In this document: one piece after another, positions 25,857-35,708 of the stretch
How the letters are laid out: each line of letters starts with the position of its first letter
Position numbering within the stretch: position 1 is the stretch's first letter
From: DYKG01 sp964596185
GTDB taxonomy: Bacteria; Muiribacteriota; Ozemobacteria; Ozemobacterales; Ozemobacteraceae
DNA length: 64,000 bases
Direction: 5' to 3'
Assembly (NCBI GenBank): GCA_964596185.1
Contig: CAZQUE010000016.1
Location: forward strand, 1 to 64,000
Translations under genes and position numbers: made by a program
The notes under the pieces: generated by a model
The model's database searches: none
Seen by the model: only the letters and a program-made list of their open reading frames with translations
Told to the model about the DNA's origin: nothing

Positions 25857-28124
25857 TTACTTGTCTTTTTCCGGTTTTTTCTTTGTCTTCTTTTTCTTAT
25901 CGACAGGCTCTTCTTCACCTGGCTCTTCAGTTTCAGAACTTTCAGCATCTTCAATTTCTTCAGACTCTTCTTCATCGTCGTAAGAGATTTCTTCATGAGC
26001 CATACTATGAGATTCGAGTATGAAGTGAGCCAGCATTCGGTTGAGTTCATCGGCAACCATACTCAGGTGTTTGGTTATCTTTGCCATGTTCTGAATTGAA
26101 TCTCGCTGCGATTTAAGCGAATCAAGAACACCATCGACCTCTCTAGTGGTTGTTTTTGTGGTAATTGAAAGGTTTTCAATTGAAAGACTTATAGCTTCAA
26201 TATTTTTACTCTGTTCAACAGAAGACTTACTGATGTCTTGAACCTGAACATTCACGCTTTCAGAAGCCATACCAATTTCGTCAAGATAAGCGCCGCCTTG
26301 GTTGATGATCTTAACACCTTCCTGAACCTTTTCGCGCCCGAGTCCCATTTCTTCGACCGCCTTATTGGTTTTATGCTGGATCTCTCCGATAAGGGCTCCG
26401 ATTTCCTCAGCGGCTTTGGCGCTTTGTTCGGCCAACTTCTTTACGTTTGCAGCGACGACGACAAAACCGCGACCCTGCTCACCGGCTCTCGCAGCTTCGA
26501 TAGAAGCATTTAGAGCAAGCAGGTTTGTCTGTCTGGAAATGGCGGTAATGGTCAAAACAATTTTCCCGATTTTGCGCGACTGGTTTTTGAGCTCTTCGAG
26601 AACTCTTGAAGAATCGCCAACGGCGCGCTCGATTTCTTTAATTGTCGTGGAAGCCTCGCGAACTGATTCCATACCCTGCGTCGCTTTCAAGCGGTTCTGC
26701 ACCGATTCTTCATAAGCACGATTCGATCTTTTGGCTATCAACTGGGAATTAGCAGAAATTTCTTCAATAGCTGCGGCAGTTGATTCAAGAGTCGTTGCCG
26801 AGTCTTTGGAAGCCTTGGTAATTCTCTGGGTATTGCCGAAAATATTCTGAATAGATTCGTTAGATTGTATGGTCAAGGAAGATATGTTGTTGGCCATGTT
26901 CGACAGCCGGTTGATAACATCTTGAATTTGCAGCAGCAATCGCTGAATATAGCTAATAAAGCGGTTAAAACGTTCAGAAACTTCGGTCAGCTCATCTTTG
27001 CCGACTATTGCCAATCTTTTGGTAAGGTCACCACGACCTCGAGAGATTTCTTCCAAGCCCTGGGAAACCCCTCTAATCTGGTTTACGACACCATTGATTA
27101 CAACCATGGTTATTCCGGTCATTACCACAAGACCAAAAATTATCAGAAACAGGGAAAATTTCTGGGCATTATTCAGAGCACCCATCATCCCCTGAGTGTC
27201 GACCATCGAAAGAAGAACCCAGTTGGTATTTTGAATAGGAGAAGCAGCAATAAAAATATTGGATTTCTCTCCGAGGAGGAACTTCTGAAAACCAGACTTG
27301 CTGTTGATTATTTTATCTGCATGATCCTGTAATTCCGGTTCAGAAGAATTTAGAAAAATATTTCTTTGAGGGTCGAGAATGTTGTCGGCATCGGAGTGAG
27401 CCAGGTAGAACCCGTTTTGCGTAGGATCATTTGATACTATCGCTGTTTTACCGCTAACAGAGGTCAATGAGCCGGGAATATTTTCAAAAAGTCTTTCGAG
27501 GCTTACCCCAACCAAAACGATGCCGATAATTTTTTTCAAATGGGTTACCGGCTTGCAGATATAGAACACTCTTTCACGGAAATCGTCACCCGCGTCCCGG
27601 AAAATAACCGGAGTCTTGTAAACCCCCTCGTTTTCAAAGGTATCTTCCATTTTCACGTTAATGAACTTTTCGTAAGGAACTTCATTCAACGGCAGTTCTA
27701 TGCCATTACTGCCCATTCTGAAGATAGTTTTTCCGTCATCTGTAAGAATTGCGATCTCGATGATATCAGAATTCAGTGATTCATCATTTTTCACCAGCAA
27801 CGCATTAACCGGTGCTCGCAAAACCTGTTTCCACTGTTCGATCAATTGCACCTGATCCGGAGCCTGATCAAGCCAGGAAAGGTATTGAATCATCGAATTC
27901 AATCTTCCCAGGTATTCACTGGTTCTTTCGTAGGCTGAAATGGCAATTGAAACTTTGCTGGCTTCTGAGTTTACAATTGAAATAATCTGCAGCGGAATTT
28001 GACTTTTAACCGCGCCACGGATTTTTTCGGATGTAAAGAACGTCAATCCAAGCAATATAAGAGAAACAACGACCATCGTAATAAACAGTCGGGTTTTAAT
28101 CTTAAGATTTGAAAAGAATTCCAA
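25857..28124 (-). CDS. methyl-accepting chemotaxis protein
   Basis: 755 residues from a TTG with GGAG about 9 nt upstream, right after the amidase stop. Topology is classical: helix at about 11-31, a Cache-like periplasmic ligand domain (about 35-320), helix at about 322-344, HAMP (about 345-400) and a long cytoplasmic coiled coil. The signalling hairpin tip contains the conserved QTNLLALNASIEAARAGEQG, followed by RGFVVVA. The C-terminus is a run of acidic residues followed by a Lys-rich tail, with no CheR-tethering pentapeptide. It is the last gene of an aat-amidase-mcp leftward run. The ligand is unknown and no che genes are in the window. Confidence 0.93.
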   Translation of the reverse strand: MEFFSNLKIKTRLFITMVVVSLILLGLTFFTSEKIRGAVKSQIPLQIISIVNSEASKVSIAISAYERTSEYLGRLNSMIQYLSWLDQAPDQVQLIEQWKQVLRAPVNALLVKNDESLNSDIIEIAILTDDGKTIFRMGSNGIELPLNEVPYEKFINVKMEDTFENEGVYKTPVIFRDAGDDFRERVFYICKPVTHLKKIIGIVLVGVSLERLFENIPGSLTSVSGKTAIVSNDPTQNGFYLAHSDADNILDPQRNIFLNSSEPELQDHADKIINSKSGFQKFLLGEKSNIFIAASPIQNTNWVLLSMVDTQGMMGALNNAQKFSLFLIIFGLVVMTGITMVVINGVVNQIRGVSQGLEEISRGRGDLTKRLAIVGKDELTEVSERFNRFISYIQRLLLQIQDVINRLSNMANNISSLTIQSNESIQNIFGNTQRITKASKDSATTLESTAAAIEEISANSQLIAKRSNRAYEESVQNRLKATQGMESVREASTTIKEIERAVGDSSRVLEELKNQSRKIGKIVLTITAISRQTNLLALNASIEAARAGEQGRGFVVVAANVKKLAEQSAKAAEEIGALIGEIQHKTNKAVEEMGLGREKVQEGVKIINQGGAYLDEIGMASESVNVQVQDISKSSVEQSKNIEAISLSIENLSITTKTTTREVDGVLDSLKSQRDSIQNMAKITKHLSMVADELNRMLAHFILESHSMAHEEISYDDEEESEEIEDAESSETEEPGEEEPVDKKKKTKKKPEKDK

Positions 28125-28142
28125 GTTATTTTGCTCCAGGCT

Positions 28143-29588
28143 TTATTTTGCGGGAATCAGAACGGTATCACCGACTTTTATAATGTGATTTTTATTAAAA
28201 GAATTTAAACGCATGAGCTGGGTTAAAGAAACTCGATATTTGGCGGCGATACCAGAAAGAGTATCACCACGAATTACCTTGTAGCGGCGGGCGTTTTTCT
28301 TTTCATTTTCAAATTTCTTTTTGCGAGCAGCAGCCGCATTGGCGAGGCGTTTTTTTCTATCTTCTGCCTGCTTGATGTAAGACAAATAGGTCGTATCGAT
28401 TCCTTCTTCGATGTTGCCTAGAAGGAAATCACGCAAGCCAAGATAAACGGCCTGAGCCAGCTTGGTTCGATATGTATAATTTTTGAGAACGTTAGCATCA
28501 CTGATGTTTGATGTATAACCGAATTCCAGCAAAACTGAAGGCATTGCCATCGAATGGAGCACCTTGAAACCAGCCCTTTTGACTCCCCTGGAGGGAAGAG
28601 AAGCCACAGCCGAGCCCAATCTGGCCTCGACTTTTTCGGCAAGCTGCCGGCTCTTGAACATTATAGAAGCCTGCTTTTCAACGATGTCTTTTTTGACAAT
28701 ATTGGTTGCCGGTTGCGCCTGAACGGTTCCGGCAAAATCGACCATGTTTTCCATTTCGGCAACTAGCCTTTCAGCCTCTCCGACAGCGCCTTTTGGCGAC
28801 TCATAATATACTTCGATACCGCGAATGGATTTTTTGCGGTTGTAGTTTACGTGAAGGCTGACAAAGGCGTCTGCGCCGAGATGCTCTGCAATCTCTCTTC
28901 TTCTCTCGAGGGGAATGATGTAATCGCCGCTTCGGGTAAGAATAGCCTTGAATCTGGGATCGCGATCAAAATAAGCTTTGACAAGCTTACCCATGTTCAG
29001 AACATAATTTTTTTCAATTATCCCGTTGTTTCTGGTGCCAGGGTCTTCACCCCCGTGGCCGGGGTCGAGAACGACAATCTTGATATTTTCGGCTTTGAGT
29101 TTTTTGACAGCGGTCAATTCAGCATTTCTTTTTTGCTGAATGGTTGCCTGAGGTTCTTTGAGAAAGATAACGATTCTATCGCCCTTGCGTTCATTTTTGG
29201 GCAATACGAAGGTTTTTGCCTCGACACCGGTGGGAACTCTGAAAAAGACCCTTACCAGGCCCTTAGTCTTTTGCTGAACGGTCAAAACCTCAAGAAAAGG
29301 ATTATTTAGCGGATATCTTTGCCGACCTGGGCGAAAAGTACAATCATCTATATCAAAGAAAAGCGTGCCGTCTCTAAGCCTTGAAACCGGCGATACTCTG
29401 GGCGCGGCGGAAATGTCGACAACAACCTGAGCTTCTTCAGGACTCTGCCAAAAGCGAATATCGGTGATTCGGCCCGACTCTGCTCCGTAACAGGGCACAA
29501 AACTCAGCAGAAAAAACAATAAAAACAGTCGCGAAAAATGGTTCCAGTTTTGTTTATTAAAAGCAATATTCATAACATTAATGTGCAA
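28143..29588 (-). CDS. N-acetylmuramoyl-L-alanine amidase with AMIN and LysM domains
   Basis: 481 residues. Signal peptide to about residue 35, AMIN-like beta domain (about 40-150), amidase_3 catalytic domain (about 170-395) and C-terminal LysM (about 434-480, RYKVIRGDTLSGIAAKY). Zinc ligands and the catalytic Glu sit in LDPGHGGEDPG, the Glu of NGIIEKNYVL, SLHVNYN and LLEFGYTSN. It cleaves the peptide side chain from peptidoglycan during cell separation or remodelling in the periplasm. AAGAGAG lies 5 nt before the TTG at 29588; the ATG at 29573 has no such site, so the TTG start is preferred though both give a workable signal peptide. Confidence 0.93.
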   Translation of the reverse strand: MHINVMNIAFNKQNWNHFSRLFLLFFLLSFVPCYGAESGRITDIRFWQSPEEAQVVVDISAAPRVSPVSRLRDGTLFFDIDDCTFRPGRQRYPLNNPFLEVLTVQQKTKGLVRVFFRVPTGVEAKTFVLPKNERKGDRIVIFLKEPQATIQQKRNAELTAVKKLKAENIKIVVLDPGHGGEDPGTRNNGIIEKNYVLNMGKLVKAYFDRDPRFKAILTRSGDYIIPLERRREIAEHLGADAFVSLHVNYNRKKSIRGIEVYYESPKGAVGEAERLVAEMENMVDFAGTVQAQPATNIVKKDIVEKQASIMFKSRQLAEKVEARLGSAVASLPSRGVKRAGFKVLHSMAMPSVLLEFGYTSNISDANVLKNYTYRTKLAQAVYLGLRDFLLGNIEEGIDTTYLSYIKQAEDRKKRLANAAAARKKKFENEKKNARRYKVIRGDTLSGIAAKYRVSLTQLMRLNSFNKNHIIKVGDTVLIPAK

Positions 29589-29606
29589 AGCAACTCTCTT
29601 AAAAAA

Positions 29607-30332
29607 TCATTTTGCATGGATTATATCAGGTTTAACCATATCTTCAAAGTCCAACCTGGATACTTTTTTTATTTTTTCAATCTGACAATTTTTTTTCAAG
29701 GCGATGGACAGTCTCTGAAGGTACTCCTGACGGGGAATCTCAACCGCTCCCAATCTGCGCGTATGCGGTGTAATAACCTGTGAATCGAAAAGAAGAAACC
29801 CTTTTTTTTCGAGATAGTTCAAAAAGAACCTTAGACAGAGGTTTGAAGCGTTAGTAATGGTGTGAAACATTGATTCTGCAGCAAAAAAACCGCCAATGGC
29901 CACACCGTAAAGGCCCCCGGCAAGTTCGTTTTCACGCCATATTTCACAACTGTGGGCAATTCCGAGTTCGTGCAATTTCTCATAGGCATCGATGAATTCA
30001 GGCGAGATCCAGGTCTGTTCCCGGCCGGGAGCAGGTTCAGCGCAACCCCTGATTACTTCTGAAAATGATTGATCGATTGAAAAAGTGAAAGGGCCATTAC
30101 GGTAAAGCCTTTCTAGCCGCCGCGACAAACTAAAAGAATGTATATTGAAAATAGCCCTGGGGTCAGGCGACCACCAGGTAATCGGATGGACTGTCCAGGG
30201 AAAAATCCCGGAGCGGTAGGCCAACTCAAGAGTATCGGGGGCAAGATTCCCACCTATGGCCAAAAGCCCATCAGAGTCAGCAAAATGTGCCGGGGGAAAT
30301 TTGATTTTTTTTCCAGGTGTAGAGTTATACAT
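29607..30332 (-). CDS. aat: leucyl/phenylalanyl-tRNA-protein transferase
   Basis: 241 residues with the Aat signatures: YRSGIFPW near residue 40, WWSPDPRAIF near 53, CAEPAPGREQTW near 92 and GGLYGVAIGGFFAAESMFH near 138. The enzyme attaches Leu or Phe to N-terminal Arg/Lys of proteins, marking them for ClpS/ClpAP degradation. It is the first gene of the leftward run with the amidase and the chemotaxis receptor, and is divergent from rnfC. The family's presence supports a Gram-negative-type organism. Confidence 0.95.
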   Translation of the reverse strand: MYNSTPGKKIKFPPAHFADSDGLLAIGGNLAPDTLELAYRSGIFPWTVHPITWWSPDPRAIFNIHSFSLSRRLERLYRNGPFTFSIDQSFSEVIRGCAEPAPGREQTWISPEFIDAYEKLHELGIAHSCEIWRENELAGGLYGVAIGGFFAAESMFHTITNASNLCLRFFLNYLEKKGFLLFDSQVITPHTRRLGAVEIPRQEYLQRLSIALKKNCQIEKIKKVSRLDFEDMVKPDIIHAK

Positions 30333-30479
30333 CTTAACAGAATCAAAACATAAGTTAGAACAATTCTCAATCCAAAGATTTACATGTGAATTTTAACACA
30401 ATCATTGAAAACTAGACATTAATATGTTAGCCTTTAAGCCATTTAAAATTGCCATTTTGAGAATTCAGGAGTACTTGAA

Positions 30480-31811
30480 ATGCTTTCAACCAGTACCTTC
30501 AATGGTGGACTTCACCCACCTGAGCTTAAAAACACCGCCAATAAAAGCATTGTCGACCTGCCGATTCCAGACAAGGTCATATTGCATGTTTCTCAACACA
30601 TTGGCGCACCGGCCAAACCACTTTTCAAAATTACCGATAAAGTGGAATGCGGTCAGGTTATCGCTGAGCCGGGCGGATTCGTTTCGGCTCGCATTCACGC
30701 TACTGTTTCCGGGAAGATTATCGGTGTGGGAAATTTTATGCACCCTTTTGGCGTGCCTTCCCCTGCGATTGTTATCGAAAGAAATCCTGAATCTCCCGAA
30801 CCTGAATACCCGGAAGAAAATGGCTTCAACCTGAGCAATGAAGAAATAAAAACCCGCATTCAGAATTCAGGGTTGGTCGGCCTTGGCGGCGCAACGTTTC
30901 CCACCCATGTCAAGCTTTCTCCACCTGAGAATACGCCGATAGACACTGTTATTCTGAATGGAGTCGAATGCGAGCCTGCACTCACTTCAGATCATCGTCT
31001 AATGCTTGAAGATCCCGAGAAAATTGTTTCCGGCCTCAAGATGATCATGAAAGTTCTCAATGCCAAGAATGGAATTATCGGCATTGAAAACAACAAGCCC
31101 GATGCAATAGAAATGATGCGCAAAAAGGTCGAGGGCGAGGCGAACATAGAGGTTCAGCCTCTTGAGGTTAAGTATCCCCAGGGCGGCGAAAAGCAGCTGA
31201 TAGTTGCGTGCATCGGCAAAGAAGTTCCTTCGGGCGGCTTACCGATGAATGTCGGCGTGGTGGTTCAGAACGTAGCTACGGCAGCAGCTGTTGCCGATGC
31301 AGTAAACAGAAACCGCCCTCTTCTCGAAAGAGTTGTCACCCTCGCAGGGAACTGTGTGAAGAACCCCGGCAATTACCGGGTAAGAATTGGCACCACCGTT
31401 GAAGAATTCATCAAAATGACCGGAGGCCTTAAAGAAGGCGTCGACCCGGTAAAAGTCATTATGGGTGGGCCGATGATGGGTTTCGCCCTTTTCGATCTGA
31501 ATATTCCGATTATCAAGGGCACGAGCGGAATTCTCGTCTGGGATAAAGACGAAGCTGCCGTTTATAAGGAAACCGCCTGCATCCGTTGCGGCCGCTGCAT
31601 TCGGGCCTGCCCGATGAAGCTCATGCCCCAGCAGTTGAAAAAGCTTGTCGATGCAAAGAAATGGGAACAGGCCGACAATCTTGGCATTCTTGACTGTATG
31701 GAATGCGGCTGCTGCGCCTACACATGTCCCTCCGGCCTGCCGTTGATCCAGACCTTCAAAATGGGCAAAAAAATGGTTATGGCTGAACGAAAAAAAGCAC
31801 AGGCAAAGTAA
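30480..31811 (+). CDS. rnfC: Rnf complex subunit C
   Basis: 443 residues. The N-terminal part carries the barrel-sandwich region (VLNGVECEPALTSDHRLM is a hallmark), then an NADH/FMN-binding domain and an SLBB segment. Two [4Fe-4S] motifs lie near the C-terminus, CIRCGRCIRACP and CMECGCCAYTCP. This peripheral subunit exchanges electrons with NAD(H). AGGAG lies 8 nt before the ATG. It begins a six-gene operon C-D-G-E-A-B, the order known from anaerobes such as Acetobacterium, coupling ferredoxin:NAD+ electron flow to ion transport. Confidence 0.96.
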   Translation: MLSTSTFNGGLHPPELKNTANKSIVDLPIPDKVILHVSQHIGAPAKPLFKITDKVECGQVIAEPGGFVSARIHATVSGKIIGVGNFMHPFGVPSPAIVIERNPESPEPEYPEENGFNLSNEEIKTRIQNSGLVGLGGATFPTHVKLSPPENTPIDTVILNGVECEPALTSDHRLMLEDPEKIVSGLKMIMKVLNAKNGIIGIENNKPDAIEMMRKKVEGEANIEVQPLEVKYPQGGEKQLIVACIGKEVPSGGLPMNVGVVVQNVATAAAVADAVNRNRPLLERVVTLAGNCVKNPGNYRVRIGTTVEEFIKMTGGLKEGVDPVKVIMGGPMMGFALFDLNIPIIKGTSGILVWDKDEAAVYKETACIRCGRCIRACPMKLMPQQLKKLVDAKKWEQADNLGILDCMECGCCAYTCPSGLPLIQTFKMGKKMVMAERKKAQAK

Positions 31812-31823
31812 GGAATCTGCATT

Positions 31824-32885
31824 ATGACAAATGAAAACAAACCCTTTATGCCAGCCAATAAAAAGTTTCTGGTAACCAGTTCTCCGCATCTTCATGAGAA
31901 TCTCAGCACGGCCCGTGTAATGTGGGACGTCAACCTTGCCTTGATTCCGGCTCTGATAATGGCCATATATAACTTTCGCGAGAAAGCGGCCCTGGTGATT
32001 TTCATGTCGGTTCTAGGTGCGGTAGTCGCCGAATATCTGATTCAGAAATTTCTTTTCAGAAAAGACTCGACGATTGCTGACGGTAGTGCAATTTTAACCG
32101 GCATTTTGCTTGCCTTCTGTGTTCCTGCAGCGCTGCCATGGTGGGTAGCCTTTATCGGCGGGATCGTCGCTATAGCGCTTGGCAAGCAGGCTTACGGTGG
32201 CCTGGGACAGAATGTCTTCAACCCTGCCCATGTTGCCCGTGCAATGCTGTTGGCAAGCTGGCCAGTTTATATGACTACCTGGCTCAAGCCTTTCGGCGTT
32301 GCCGCTACCGATGCGGTTACCTGTGCCACTCCGCTCGGGGTATTGAAGGAAACCGCACGAAATCCTGAACTGATGACCCAGTTGTCAGAAAAAGGAACAA
32401 GTCTGGTAGCTTATACTATGAATCAGCTGCAGGTTTCTTTCAGTGATCTGTTTTATGGCATAAAATTCAGCGGCTCTCTGGGGGAAACTTCCAAGATTGC
32501 ATTGCTGCTCGGCGGTTTATACCTGCTTATTCGTGGTCATATCACCTGGCAAGCGCCGGTTGCCATGACAGCCACCGTTTTCGCTGGGGCCTTCATTTTT
32601 GGCGGTTCTTTTGATTACGCTCTTTTTCACCTTTTGACCGGCGGCCTGATCATCGGAGCAATTTTCATGATCACCGACATGGTAACTTCACCGATGACAG
32701 GATCAGGGCAATTGATATTTGGCTTCGGTTGCGGGGCAATAACTCTACTGATAAGAATGAAGGGCGGTTATCCAGAAGGAGTCTGTTATTCAATTCTGAT
32801 AATGAATGCGATCGTTCCGCTGATAGATAAATTCACCATGCCGGTAAAATTCGGCACCGTAGCTGTCAAGGAGGCAAAAGCATGA
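31824..32885 (+). CDS. rnfD: Rnf complex subunit D
   Basis: 353 residues with about nine or ten membrane helices and the signature SPHLHENLSTARVMWDV near the N-terminus. The covalent FMN site lies in DAVTCATPLG; the usual motif is TGAT, so the Gly is Cys here while the flavin-carrying Thr is kept. RnfD is part of the membrane electron and ion path. It follows rnfC by 12 nt and overlaps rnfG by 4 nt. Confidence 0.95.
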   Translation: MTNENKPFMPANKKFLVTSSPHLHENLSTARVMWDVNLALIPALIMAIYNFREKAALVIFMSVLGAVVAEYLIQKFLFRKDSTIADGSAILTGILLAFCVPAALPWWVAFIGGIVAIALGKQAYGGLGQNVFNPAHVARAMLLASWPVYMTTWLKPFGVAATDAVTCATPLGVLKETARNPELMTQLSEKGTSLVAYTMNQLQVSFSDLFYGIKFSGSLGETSKIALLLGGLYLLIRGHITWQAPVAMTATVFAGAFIFGGSFDYALFHLLTGGLIIGAIFMITDMVTSPMTGSGQLIFGFGCGAITLLIRMKGGYPEGVCYSILIMNAIVPLIDKFTMPVKFGTVAVKEAKA

Positions 32886-33502
32886 AAGACATGTTGAAGA
32901 TGGGCCTCTTCCTTTTCGTAGTCGCGGCGGTAGCCGGTGTTCTGCTCGCAATTACCGAAGAAATAACTGCTCCCAAAATAGCGGAAAATAAAAAAGCCCT
33001 GATGGAACAGGCTCGAAAAGAAGTTCTACCTCAGGCTACCGCTTTTTCACAAAATGAATACAAAGTTTCTGATTCGGCAAACGCTCTCACCTACAGTGCT
33101 GGATTCGATCAGTCCGGGAAGCTTACCGGTGTGGTCGTCAACGTTTATCCCAAAGGCTATGCCGGTGCCATCGAAATGGTCGTTGGCCTGAACAATGAGG
33201 GAAAAATTTCCGGGGTTAAAATTCTTTCACAAAAAGAAACGCCCGGCCTTGGCACCAAGCTTGCTGACCCGGTTTTCATGGAACCGTTCAAAAAACTTAT
33301 CGAAGCGAAAGACAAACCGGTTTTCATGGTTAAACAGGATGGTGGCGATGTTGACGCGATCACCGCAGCAACCATAAGCAGCCGGGCATTTTGCGCCGGA
33401 ATACGCAACAGTCTCGAAACTTTCGATATGATTAAAGGGCAATTCAGTGCTTTGAAAGCACCTGCCGCCCCAACTGCAGAAGTTTCCGGAGGTGCCAAAT
33501 GA
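32882..33502 (+). CDS. rnfG: Rnf complex subunit G
   Basis: 206 residues: one N-terminal helix (about 7-25) and an extracytoplasmic FMN-binding domain. The region around QKETPGLGTKLAD is diagnostic. The flavinylation site is DAITAATISS, where the usual Gly before A-T is Ala but the acceptor Thr remains. An ApbE flavin transferase would be required; none is in the window. Coupled by 4-nt overlaps on both sides. Confidence 0.94.
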   Translation: MKDMLKMGLFLFVVAAVAGVLLAITEEITAPKIAENKKALMEQARKEVLPQATAFSQNEYKVSDSANALTYSAGFDQSGKLTGVVVNVYPKGYAGAIEMVVGLNNEGKISGVKILSQKETPGLGTKLADPVFMEPFKKLIEAKDKPVFMVKQDGGDVDAITAATISSRAFCAGIRNSLETFDMIKGQFSALKAPAAPTAEVSGGAK

Positions 33503-34098
33503 CCAGGATGCAACAACTATTAAAAGGTTTTTGGGAAGAAAACCCGATTTTTGTCATTGCTCTAGGCCTTTGCCCAGCACTGGCAGTTTCTTCATCTCTG
33601 GTTAATGCCGTTGGAATGGGTGTTGCGGCAACCTTTGTCCTGATCGGCAGCAACCTTATCGTTTCTTTGATGCGCTCTATCGTTCCCGGCAAAATCCGAA
33701 TTCCGATATTCATCGTTATCATCGCGACTTTCGTTACCATTATCGACAAACTTATTGCTGCTTTTTCTCCGTCGCTTTCAGCCAGCCTGGGGATTTTCAT
33801 TCCATTGATCGTTGTGAACTGCGTAATTCTCGGCCGCGCCGAATCGTTCGCCAGCAAAAACGGACCAGTGGATTCAATTCTCGACGCAATCGGAATGGGC
33901 ATTGGCTTCACCATTGCACTTGTACTGATTGCCTTTTTCCGCGAACTTCTCGGCGATGGTAAATTGTTCGGTTACGCAATACCATTTTTCAGCACCAATC
34001 CAGCTCTGATAATGATCATGGCCCCCGGCGGCTTCATTGTTTTCGGGCTGTTAATTGCACTCAAACGTCATATTGAAGCGAAAGGAGCAGAAAAATGA
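33499..34098 (+). CDS. rnfE: Rnf complex subunit E
   Basis: 199 residues, about six membrane helices. The conserved features are EENPIFVIALGLCPALAVSS near the N-terminus, with a Cys that helps hold the membrane [2Fe-2S] cluster shared with RnfA, and VVNCVILGRAE. Integral membrane part of the ion-translocating core. Start and stop overlap the flanking rnf genes by 4 nt. Confidence 0.95.
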   Translation: MTRMQQLLKGFWEENPIFVIALGLCPALAVSSSLVNAVGMGVAATFVLIGSNLIVSLMRSIVPGKIRIPIFIVIIATFVTIIDKLIAAFSPSLSASLGIFIPLIVVNCVILGRAESFASKNGPVDSILDAIGMGIGFTIALVLIAFFRELLGDGKLFGYAIPFFSTNPALIMIMAPGGFIVFGLLIALKRHIEAKGAEK

Positions 34099-34673
34099 CC
34101 AGTGGACTGCTCAGCATTTTCATCGTTGCAATTTTTATTGAAAACTTCGTTCTTAACCAGATCCTGGGTATTTGCCCGTTCATTGGAGTTTCCAACAAGC
34201 TGGACTCAGCCGTGGGTATGGGCTTCGCAGTAACTTTCGTTATGGTAATGGCCGGAGTCGTGACCTGGAGCATTCAGAACTTCATTCTGGTTCCATTGCA
34301 TCTTGAATACCTGCAAACGATTTCATTCATTCTGGTAATCGCTTCATTAGTTCAATTTGTGGAAATGGTGGTTCGCAAGACTGCCCCTGCCCTATACCAG
34401 GCCCTCGGCGTTTTTCTGCCACTTATCACCACCAACTGTGCCGTTCTTGGCGCGGCTCTGCTCAACATCAAAAAGGGTTACGGACTTGTCGAAGCTGCAG
34501 TTAATTCATTTGGCGCAGGCATCGGCTTCTTTTTTGCGCTGATTCTAATGGCTGGTATTCGCGAAAGACTCGATACGGCCGAAATTCCTCAGGCAATGAA
34601 AGGTGCGCCGATAACCTTCATCACTGCCGGACTTCTGGCAACCGCCTTTATGGGCTTTTCCGGTCTGGTTTAA
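34095..34673 (+). CDS. rnfA: Rnf complex subunit A
   Basis: 192 residues, six predicted helices. ENFVLNQILGICPFIGVS and LITTNCAVLGAAL carry the paired Cys residues that bind the intramembrane iron-sulfur cluster with RnfE. RnfA and RnfE are homologous with opposite membrane orientation. The ATG overlaps the rnfE stop by 4 nt. Confidence 0.96.
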   Translation: MTSGLLSIFIVAIFIENFVLNQILGICPFIGVSNKLDSAVGMGFAVTFVMVMAGVVTWSIQNFILVPLHLEYLQTISFILVIASLVQFVEMVVRKTAPALYQALGVFLPLITTNCAVLGAALLNIKKGYGLVEAAVNSFGAGIGFFFALILMAGIRERLDTAEIPQAMKGAPITFITAGLLATAFMGFSGLV

Positions 34674-34685
34674 CAGGAGACTGAC

Positions 34686-35699
34686 ATGCTTACACAAATT
34701 TTGACTGCCGTAGTCGTTCTAGGCTGCCTTGGTTTTATCTTTGGTGCCATTCTTTCATTTGCCTCCAAAAAGTTTGAAGTTTATATCGACCCTAAAATTG
34801 AGCAGACTCTCGAACTTCTGCCCGGTGCAAACTGTGGTGGTTGCGGCTATCCCGGCTGCGCATCACTCGCCGAAGCAATTGTAAAAAAGGGAGTCCCTGT
34901 TACCGCCTGCCCGGTTATCTCCGCAATCAACCGCCAGAAAATAGAAGAGCTTCTCGGACTGAACGACAAAGTTGAAGGCGATAAAAAGCCGGTGGTTAAA
35001 GCCGCTCTTGTTAAATGCAATGGTCTCGATACTGAAGAATATCAAAAGTTCGAGTATATGGGCGTAAAAGACTGCCAGGCTGCAGTCCTTTTGCAGAATG
35101 GGCCCTGGCTATGCCCGCATAGATGCATGGGTCTGGGTTCATGTGAACGCGCCTGTCCATTCGACGCCATCAAAATTGGACCGAACCATCTTCCGATAGT
35201 AGATGAAGAAAAGTGCGTCGCCTGTGGCAAATGTGTATTGGCCTGCCCAAAACAATTGATTGAAATGGTTGATAAAGAGCAGATGGTTCATGTCAAATGT
35301 AATTCAACCGAAAAGGGCGCAGACACCCGAAAAGCATGCAAAGTTGGCTGCATCGGCTGTGGGCTCTGTATCAAAGTTTGTGCTTACGACGCCATCAAGG
35401 TAGAAAACAACCTGGCACATATTGATTATGAAAAATGTACCCAGTGTGGCGCTTGCGTAGCCAAATGTCCGCAGCACAGCATCATTATGGAAGACAAGCC
35501 TGAATTCAAGGGGCGTATCGCCAAAATAGATCAGGAAGCTTGCATAGGCTGCACGATCTGCTTCAAGGTCTGCAAGTTTGATGCGGTAAAAGGCGGGACT
35601 CCAAAAGAAAAGCATGAAATAATCGAAAACAAATGTGTCGGTTGTGGCCTATGTGCTCAGAAATGTCCGAAAAAGTGCATCGAGATGTTGGAAAAATAA
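34686..35699 (+). CDS. rnfB: Rnf complex subunit B, multi-cluster ferredoxin
   Basis: 337 residues. One N-terminal helix (about 6-26) is followed by the four-Cys motif GANCGGCGYPGC...ACP. A string of ferredoxin Cys motifs comes next, including CMGLGSCERACP, CVACGKCVLACP, CIGCGLCIKVC, CTQCGACVAKCP, CIGCTICFKVC and CVGCGLCAQKCP. This long form, with more clusters than the proteobacterial RnfB, is the type seen in acetogens and other strict anaerobes and would accept electrons from ferredoxin. It is the last rnf gene, 12 nt after rnfA. Confidence 0.95.
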   Translation: MLTQILTAVVVLGCLGFIFGAILSFASKKFEVYIDPKIEQTLELLPGANCGGCGYPGCASLAEAIVKKGVPVTACPVISAINRQKIEELLGLNDKVEGDKKPVVKAALVKCNGLDTEEYQKFEYMGVKDCQAAVLLQNGPWLCPHRCMGLGSCERACPFDAIKIGPNHLPIVDEEKCVACGKCVLACPKQLIEMVDKEQMVHVKCNSTEKGADTRKACKVGCIGCGLCIKVCAYDAIKVENNLAHIDYEKCTQCGACVAKCPQHSIIMEDKPEFKGRIAKIDQEACIGCTICFKVCKFDAVKGGTPKEKHEIIENKCVGCGLCAQKCPKKCIEMLEK

Positions 35700-35708
35700 T
35701 CTCCAGTC